NCBI GenBank assembly: GCA_027625145.1
Contig: JAQBXK010000017.1
Coordinates: 1-40,976, forward strand
Direction of reading: 5' to 3'
From: Pseudomonadota bacterium
Lineage (GTDB): Bacteria; Pseudomonadota; Alphaproteobacteria; Puniceispirillales; Marisalimonadaceae
Length of the DNA: 40,976 nt
Both the position numbers and the translations under genes were made by a program. Positions 36,516 to 40,976 of this stretch are shown in pieces. Below the pieces are notes generated by a model. The model saw nothing but the letters and a program-made list of their open reading frames with translations, did not search any database and was not told the DNA's origin. Every line of letters starts with the position of its first letter. Position 1 is the stretch's first letter.

Positions 36516-36549
36516 ATGGTGTGTATTTGAAAATGCATACCATTTTTTT
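36516..36549 (+). terminator. Intrinsic terminator after the aldehyde dehydrogenase gene
   Basis: ATGGTGTGTATT (36516-36527) pairs with AATGCATACCAT (36532-36543), two G-T pairs, around the tetraloop TGAA, and is followed directly by T6. It is the only textbook stem-plus-U-tract terminator in the window. It lies 10 bases after the aldB stop and ends 14 bases before the DUF779 start. Confidence 0.8.
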
Positions 36550-36563
36550 ACAGGATTTTTGTT

Positions 36564-36896
36564 ATGCTAGATCAAGTTGAGGCAACTCCCGCTGCAATAA
36601 ATTTAATTAAAGAAATTCAAGATCAATACGGCCCTGTCATTTTCCATCAATCTGGTGGTTGTTGTGATGGATCTTCTCCAATGTGTTTTGCAAAAGGAGA
36701 GTTTTTGATAGCGGATCATGATGTTCAAATGGGTGAGATTGCTGGTGTACCATTTTATATTGGTGGGCTACAATTTGAGGCTTGGAAACATACAAAATTA
36801 ACTATTGATGTTGTGGATGGTCAAGGAGGGATGTTTTCACTTGATAACGGAAGAGGAAAACGATTTATTACTAGGTCTGATCTTTGTGCCGTTTAA
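36564..36896 (+). CDS. DUF779-family protein, aldehyde dehydrogenase partner
   Basis: A 110-residue protein of the DUF779 family, typically encoded next to AldB/ExaC-type aldehyde dehydrogenases. A cysteine-rich segment HQSGGCCDGSSPMC (about 29-42) is the most conserved part and could bind metal or take part in thiol chemistry. No function is established. CAGGA precedes the ATG. Translation depends on readthrough of the terminator directly upstream or on its own promoter, for which I see no clear candidate. Confidence 0.88.
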   Translation: MLDQVEATPAAINLIKEIQDQYGPVIFHQSGGCCDGSSPMCFAKGEFLIADHDVQMGEIAGVPFYIGGLQFEAWKHTKLTIDVVDGQGGMFSLDNGRGKRFITRSDLCAV

Positions 36897-37020
36897 TAAA
36901 ATTATGATTCCTTGTTATTTAAGCATTAAAATGGTTAAATAATAATGTTAATACATATAATAAATTATTAATAATATCATTTTAATTGTATATAATAATT
37001 TTAATTTATTGGTTTTTATT

Positions 37021-37383
37021 ATGGCTAGTATTCTATTTCATATTATTTCAGGTCCAAACAATACATCAAAAGCAATGTTAGGATTTTTATTAGCTAGAAC
37101 GGCTGTAGAAGAAGGACATAAAGTAGAAGTCTTTCTATCTGGTGATGGTGTTCAATTGGTTAGAGATGCCGTAATGAATAATTTAATTGGTTTAGGTACT
37201 GGAAGTCTAAAGGAACATATGGATGTTCTAAAAAAATCAGGAGTATGCTTATATGTTTCAACTATGTCTTGTGAAAACAGGGGTATAATGGATTCTGATT
37301 TAAAAGGTAAATTAATAAAAAAAGTACTTCCAAAGACTCTGTTAGATTTAGTTCTTTCAACCGATAAATCTCTTATATATTAA
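37021..37383 (+). CDS. DsrE/DsrF-like protein
   Basis: Small soluble protein (120 residues from ATG 37021) of the DsrE-like sulfur-relay fold. It shows HIISGPNNTSKAMLGFLLARTAVEEGHKVEVFLSGDGVQL and a Cys pair region, GVCLYVSTMSCENRG; in DsrE proteins a cysteine in this region can carry persulfide. No dsr or tus genes are adjacent, so a sulfur-transfer role is only possible. A TATAAT lies at 36991-36996. It converges on the SDR gene, 10 bases apart. Confidence 0.75.
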   Translation: MASILFHIISGPNNTSKAMLGFLLARTAVEEGHKVEVFLSGDGVQLVRDAVMNNLIGLGTGSLKEHMDVLKKSGVCLYVSTMSCENRGIMDSDLKGKLIKKVLPKTLLDLVLSTDKSLIY

Positions 37384-37393
37384 AAGATTGTTT

Positions 37394-38218
37394 TTACTGA
37401 CTCATAACAAATCCTCCATTAGGAGAAATAGTTTGACCTGTAATGAATTTGGCTTCATCTGAAGCTAAATACACTGCTGCCCAAGCAATATCTTCAGGTT
37501 GGCCAAATTTTTTCATTGGAGTTGCTGATTTAACTAATTCTTTAACTAGTCCAAGCCCGCTAGTCATGTCAGTGTCTATGTAGCCAGGAGCAATAGCATT
37601 AACCCTGATATTTCTGGAAGCCAACTCTCTTGCTGTTGCTCTTGTATATCCAAGAATAGCTGCCTTAGCTGCTGAATAATGAGGAGATGAAGGGCCTCCT
37701 GTTGTTCCTAAAACTGAACCCATGTTTATAATGCAACCTTGAGTTTGTTCATTCATAATTTTTAGGGCTTCTCTAGTACAAAAAAAAGTACCATTTAAAT
37801 GAATTGATATCATTTCATGCCATTCATTATCTGTCATGTTTACCGTCACATCAAAGTGGCTTGTGATCTTGTTGTTTTCAGAAATTTCTTTATTTTGAAG
37901 GTTATTTTTTTTAATTCTATCATCTAATAAATCTTGTCGATTTTCAAACCCATTAATACCTGCATTATTTACAAGTATATCAAGCTTATTAAACTTATTT
38001 TTAATTTCTAAAAAAACATCTTCCACATTTTTTGAATTTGAAACATCCATATAATATGCATGACCATCAATTTTTTTTACTGTTTCAGAAGCTTGATCAA
38101 TATTTTTGTCACAAATTATAATTTTAGCACCTTCATTGTAAAAATGTTTAGCTATAGAAGCTCCTAAGCCTTTTGCTCCGCCTGTAATTAAAGCAATTTT
38201 ATTATTTAAACGGTTCAT
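37394..38218 (-). CDS. Short-chain dehydrogenase/reductase (SDR), 3-oxoacyl-reductase-like
   Basis: NAD(P)-dependent classical SDR, 274 residues. The dinucleotide motif is TGGAKGLGAS (12-21), followed by VNNAG (83-87), catalytic Ser168 and YSAAK with Tyr181 and Lys185, and NAIAPGYIDTDM. About 30 extra polar residues follow NNAG compared with a typical member. The helix asparagine of the catalytic tetrad is His140 (IHLNGTF), a variant seen in other SDRs. It is divergent from the MaoC gene, so both may act on a shared hydroxyacyl substrate; that pairing is an inference. Confidence 0.88.
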   Translation of the reverse strand: MNRLNNKIALITGGAKGLGASIAKHFYNEGAKIIICDKNIDQASETVKKIDGHAYYMDVSNSKNVEDVFLEIKNKFNKLDILVNNAGINGFENRQDLLDDRIKKNNLQNKEISENNKITSHFDVTVNMTDNEWHEMISIHLNGTFFCTREALKIMNEQTQGCIINMGSVLGTTGGPSSPHYSAAKAAILGYTRATARELASRNIRVNAIAPGYIDTDMTSGLGLVKELVKSATPMKKFGQPEDIAWAAVYLASDEAKFITGQTISPNGGFVMSQ

Positions 38219-38301
38219 TATTGATTTCCAATATTGTTATTAATTAAATGTTTTTAAATTTCAGCACAATTTAAAAAAAAAATAAACTTTAATATCATTT
38301 C

Positions 38302-38330
38302 TTGCTATTTTAATAGTTGAAGAATATTTT
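38302..38330 (+). promoter_or_regulatory. Candidate promoter giving a leaderless MaoC mRNA
   Basis: TTGCTA (38302-38307) and TATTTT (38325-38330) are 17 bases apart, and the ATG follows only 6 bases after the -10. The transcript would begin at or beside the start codon. No Shine-Dalgarno is evident between them. Confidence 0.4.
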
Positions 38331-38336
38331 ATAAAT

Positions 38337-38801
38337 ATGAAAAAAAAAGAACAAACTAAATCTTCTAATAAATATTTTGAAGATTTTAATTTAAACGATA
38401 GCTATTTAATACCATCTAGGACGCAGACGAGTGGAATATTTTCTATGTTTCAGGCTGCTTCTGGTGACAATGATCCTATTCATTATGATATTGAATATTG
38501 TAAAAAACGAGGTCATCCAGATATGTTGGCTCATGGCATACAAGTTTTGATGCAAACAGCTGCTGGCGCTGGAACGTTTCCAAGTGAGGTTAAGGACAGT
38601 TTAATAGGTATGATTGAGATTTTTGGCAAAATGTTAAAACCAGTTTATAGAGAGGACACTCTATATCCTGAGTTAAGAATAACAAAGCTTACCTCACAAA
38701 AAACCACTGGTGTTATTGAAATGGAAGCTACAGTTCATAATCAGCACGATGTGCTGGTTTTTAAATGTTATCATAAGTATTTGATTAAAAAGAAACTTTA
38801 A
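38337..38801 (+). CDS. MaoC-like (hot-dog fold) hydratase/dehydratase
   Basis: The 154-residue protein has the R-hydratase signature ASGDNDPIHYD, with catalytic Asp44 and His49, and AHGIQVLMQTAAGAG, as in MaoC-family enoyl-acyl hydratases and dehydratases. The N-terminus KYFEDFNLNDSY is typical of the family. The substrate is not evident. It is divergent from an SDR gene across 118 bases, and the next gene's ATG follows its TAA without a gap, so the protease gene is co-translated. Start ATG 38337 lies directly after a candidate -10 element. Confidence 0.88.
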   Translation: MKKKEQTKSSNKYFEDFNLNDSYLIPSRTQTSGIFSMFQAASGDNDPIHYDIEYCKKRGHPDMLAHGIQVLMQTAAGAGTFPSEVKDSLIGMIEIFGKMLKPVYREDTLYPELRITKLTSQKTTGVIEMEATVHNQHDVLVFKCYHKYLIKKKL

Positions 38802-39941
38802 ATGCTTATTAAAAAGTTTAATAAATATTTATATCCACATGTTTTTATATCATTTATTTTTTATTTTTTGTCATTTTCTTATGCATTTTCATGTGTAGAA
38901 ATAAAAAAAATATGTGACATGTTAGATAAAGTTGTTGGTATTAAAACCCCAATGATGATTGCTAGTGGCACTATTATTGATGATAATTTTATTGTTACAA
39001 ATAGGCATGTTGTTGAAGATTATTCAGAAGTTATTATCCGATTTAACAATGGTGAAATTAAAAAAGCATTTCCAATTCCTCATAATTATCCTGTTGATCT
39101 TGTTTTATTAACTATTAAAAAAGATATTAAACCTGATGATAATTTAATCTTATCTATTTCTCAAAAAGAAAATATCTCTCCAACTGGAATGATAAGAGTA
39201 ATTGGGTTTGATCAAGGTAGAAAGTCGAATAGAATATATAAAAAGGATAAGATAATAGTTTATCCAATTTTTAGTGAGAGCATTCAATCTAGAATTCATA
39301 CTAAAGCCCAAAGCTTGCCAGGTAATAGTGGCGGAGCAGTCTTGGACGACATTGGTAATCTAATTGGCTTTTTAGCTTCTGGTGACGGTAATATCAATGA
39401 AGTTATACCTATACAGGCTTTAAAGGGTGTATTTAAAAACATAAGTTTAAAAAATGATGATGATTTTTATAATATTGGTAAATTCATAAGATTATGTGCA
39501 GATAACTTGGAAACTGCATTTCATATTCAAAGAAATCCAGACCTTATTTTAATTGATAATATTTATGATTATTGTTGGAAATCTAATAATAAACAGCTTA
39601 TTGATCAAGCTGGCCAAACTTTTGGAAGATTAGGTGATATAGAAAAGTCTATTAAATTCTTGGAAAGGTCAGTGAAATTAGACCCAATGAGTCCTAATTC
39701 ACTTCTGTCTCTGGCTATATCATACCATTTAGATAGGAAAATCAAAGAAGAGAAGCCAATAATTCTCAAACTTTTAAAAATCTTACCAGAAGATCCCCAA
39801 ATATTAAGGCTTGCAGTGCAAGTTGCTGGATTATCAAAAGATAAAAAAATGTCACTAAACGTTCTTAGCCTTATATCATTATATAATAAGGATGCTTTAC
39901 CTATGGCAGAAAAGTTTATAGAAAACGCTTTTAAAAATTAA
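38802..39941 (+). CDS. Exported trypsin-like (S1/HtrA-type) serine protease with TPR-like repeats
   Basis: The 379-residue protein has a signal peptide or N-terminal anchor (1 to about 31; hydrophobic core, then SYAFSC). A chymotrypsin-like domain has the full triad: His69 in TNRHVVED, Asp99 in YPVDLVLL, and Ser176 in LPGNSGGAVL. It lacks a PDZ domain. After about residue 215 the sequence is helical, with TPR-like helix pairs (FGRLGDIEKSIKFLERSVKLDP and following). An exported, probably periplasmic, protease is indicated. Its ATG directly follows the MaoC stop. It overlaps the convergent subtilase gene by 4 bases. Substrate unknown. Confidence 0.82.
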   Translation: MLIKKFNKYLYPHVFISFIFYFLSFSYAFSCVEIKKICDMLDKVVGIKTPMMIASGTIIDDNFIVTNRHVVEDYSEVIIRFNNGEIKKAFPIPHNYPVDLVLLTIKKDIKPDDNLILSISQKENISPTGMIRVIGFDQGRKSNRIYKKDKIIVYPIFSESIQSRIHTKAQSLPGNSGGAVLDDIGNLIGFLASGDGNINEVIPIQALKGVFKNISLKNDDDFYNIGKFIRLCADNLETAFHIQRNPDLILIDNIYDYCWKSNNKQLIDQAGQTFGRLGDIEKSIKFLERSVKLDPMSPNSLLSLAISYHLDRKIKEEKPIILKLLKILPEDPQILRLAVQVAGLSKDKKMSLNVLSLISLYNKDALPMAEKFIENAFKN

Positions 39942-40976
39942 TTAAATAAATAATTATCTAATGGATCAGGTATCCATCCATATTTAGTAACTTTTTTATT
40001 TGTTTTTATAGATCGTTTTTTTAATAATTTTAATATGTCTTCATTGCTACTACCTGGATTAGCAGTTATGAAGCGAGATATCATTGCTGTTAATCTAGGT
40101 GCTGCATAACTTGTTCCACCTGTAAAGGCTTTAACTCCTCTATGGTCTATGACTTCAACTCTTTCAGCAGGAAGCATAAAGTCTACTGATATATTACCAA
40201 AATTAGATCCTCTGCCAAGTCTTCCATTAAGGTCGGATGATGTTACAGTAATAATATTATCTAATTTAAAAGACGCTGGATATATTAGATTTTTATCTAT
40301 ATCAAAGCCATTGTTGCCAGCTGAAACTACAAAAATAATTTTATTGTTCTTCAAAGCAGCTGCTTGAAAGCATAGCCAGTCATTTATGTTAGATGATCCC
40401 ATAGATAAATTCACAATTCTAATTGAATTTTTAGCTATATGTTCAATAAGTTCTTTAAATTTACACATATTTAAAGCTGGAAATCTATATATAGCAATAG
40501 TTGATTTTGGTGCTTCTCTTGACAGTACACTAAAAACAGTTGTGCCATGGTGTCTGGGATAAAAAGGATTGTTTCTAGGGTCTTTATCAAATGGAAAAAT
40601 ATCGTTATCCCAAAAATCATAGCCTAATAATTTCTTGTTTTTAAAAGCAATACTTTTGTATAACTGGGGGAGAGTGTAATTAACACCTGTATCTATTAAG
40701 GCGATTATGTTTTTATTATTAGATGTTCCTTTAGGCAATTTAGGATTTAAGGTTTCTTTATAATCAATTGTATTTGTTTCAATGTTTTGTGATTGTATTT
40801 CAATAGCAATGTTATTTTCATTATAAATAATTTTTCGAATAGTTTTAAATTTACATTTCTTATCTGATCTAATTTCAAAGGTTGGCTTTTCTTGTTTATT
40901 AAAAAAAGTAAAAATTAACCTTTGTATTTCATTAAATTTATAAAACAAAATTATATTAATTTTAATTTTATTTTCT
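39938..40976 (-). CDS. Subtilisin-like serine protease (S8), possibly cut by the window edge
   Basis: The 336 residues counted from TTG 40948 include the full S8 triad: Asp86 (IALIDTGVN), His134 (HHGTTVFSV), Ser280 (GGTSYAAPR), with oxyanion Asn212 in SAGNNG. Upstream of the TTG the frame stays open to the window edge, so the true start may lie beyond it. The 80 residues before the Asp motif look like a short pro-region or linker. No signal peptide is visible in what remains, though it may be missing. The only neighbour is the convergent trypsin-like protease, which overlaps its 3' end by 4 bases. Confidence 0.82.
   Translation of the reverse strand, partial: ENKIKINIILFYKFNEIQRLIFTFFNKQEKPTFEIRSDKKCKFKTIRKIIYNENNIAIEIQSQNIETNTIDYKETLNPKLPKGTSNNKNIIALIDTGVNYTLPQLYKSIAFKNKKLLGYDFWDNDIFPFDKDPRNNPFYPRHHGTTVFSVLSREAPKSTIAIYRFPALNMCKFKELIEHIAKNSIRIVNLSMGSSNINDWLCFQAAALKNNKIIFVVSAGNNGFDIDKNLIYPASFKLDNIITVTSSDLNGRLGRGSNFGNISVDFMLPAERVEVIDHRGVKAFTGGTSYAAPRLTAMISRFITANPGSSNEDILKLLKKRSIKTNKKVTKYGWIPDPLDNYLFN

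Noticed and set aside
1-40976. CRISPR array, toxin-antitoxin, restriction or other defence locus
   Set aside because: No regularly spaced repeats and no recognisable defence genes were seen; the island implied at the left edge lies outside the window.

Overview
The window is strongly AT-rich DNA (roughly 30% G+C by eye) and almost entirely coding, with gene order typical of Alphaproteobacteria: argS-SPOR-scpA-scpB-tatABC-serS-surE-pcm-nlpD, yajC-secD-secF and uvrA/ssb-gyrA-coaD. Short spacers, many A/T-only intergenic inverted repeats and several TTG starts suggest a low-GC, compact, probably marine or free-living alphaproteobacterium. The lineage call is an inference from gene order and composition; it was not tested by phylogeny.

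Layout. (1) 1-388: the 3' end of a site-specific recombinase gene, visibly less AT-rich than the rest, runs into the 3' half of an antisense tRNA-Asn. This looks like the edge of an integrated element lying to the left, outside the window. (2) 451-3801, minus strand: tRNA-Cys, a FAD-oxidoreductase/SelD fusion and SelU (MnmH), a selenium module for 2-selenouridine in tRNA wobble positions. (3) 4034-9962, plus strand: TolC-family outer-membrane protein, valyl-tRNA synthetase and a divergent IlvD/Edd-family dehydratase. This run ends at a perfect 15-bp hairpin shared with convergent xthA. (4) 9964-11128, minus strand: erpA then xthA. (5) 11238-22621, plus strand: dgt, argS, SPOR protein, scpA, scpB, an orphan ABC ATPase, tatA, tatB, tatC, serS, surE, pcm and a NlpD-like lipoprotein with a degenerate LytM domain. 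(6) A DUF815 ATPase (minus) diverges from yajC-secD-secF (plus). (7) trmFO and uvrA (minus) diverge from ssb, gyrA and coaD (plus), followed by tRNA-Lys(UUU). (8) 35015-40976, accessory genes: an AldB-type aldehyde dehydrogenase with its DUF779 partner separated by a clear intrinsic terminator, a DsrE-like protein, a divergent SDR/MaoC pair, and two proteases (S1-type with TPR-like repeats, and a subtilase) meeting tail to tail at the right edge.

Most of the window is housekeeping: translation (three synthetases, three tRNAs, SelU, TrmFO), protein export (Tat, SecDF-YajC, TolC), chromosome maintenance (ScpAB, GyrA, SSB, UvrA, XthA), Fe-S insertion and CoA synthesis. I did not find a clearly undescribed multi-gene system. 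The places most worth a second look are the island edge in tRNA-Asn, the tRNA-flanked selenium module, the divergent IlvD-family enzyme, the paired proteases at the right edge, and several A/T-only inverted repeats at regulatory positions. No gene-free stretch exceeds about 300 bases; the longest are 3802-4033 (candidate tolC promoter) and 34814-35014 (an inverted repeat and a TATAAT at 34960-34965).
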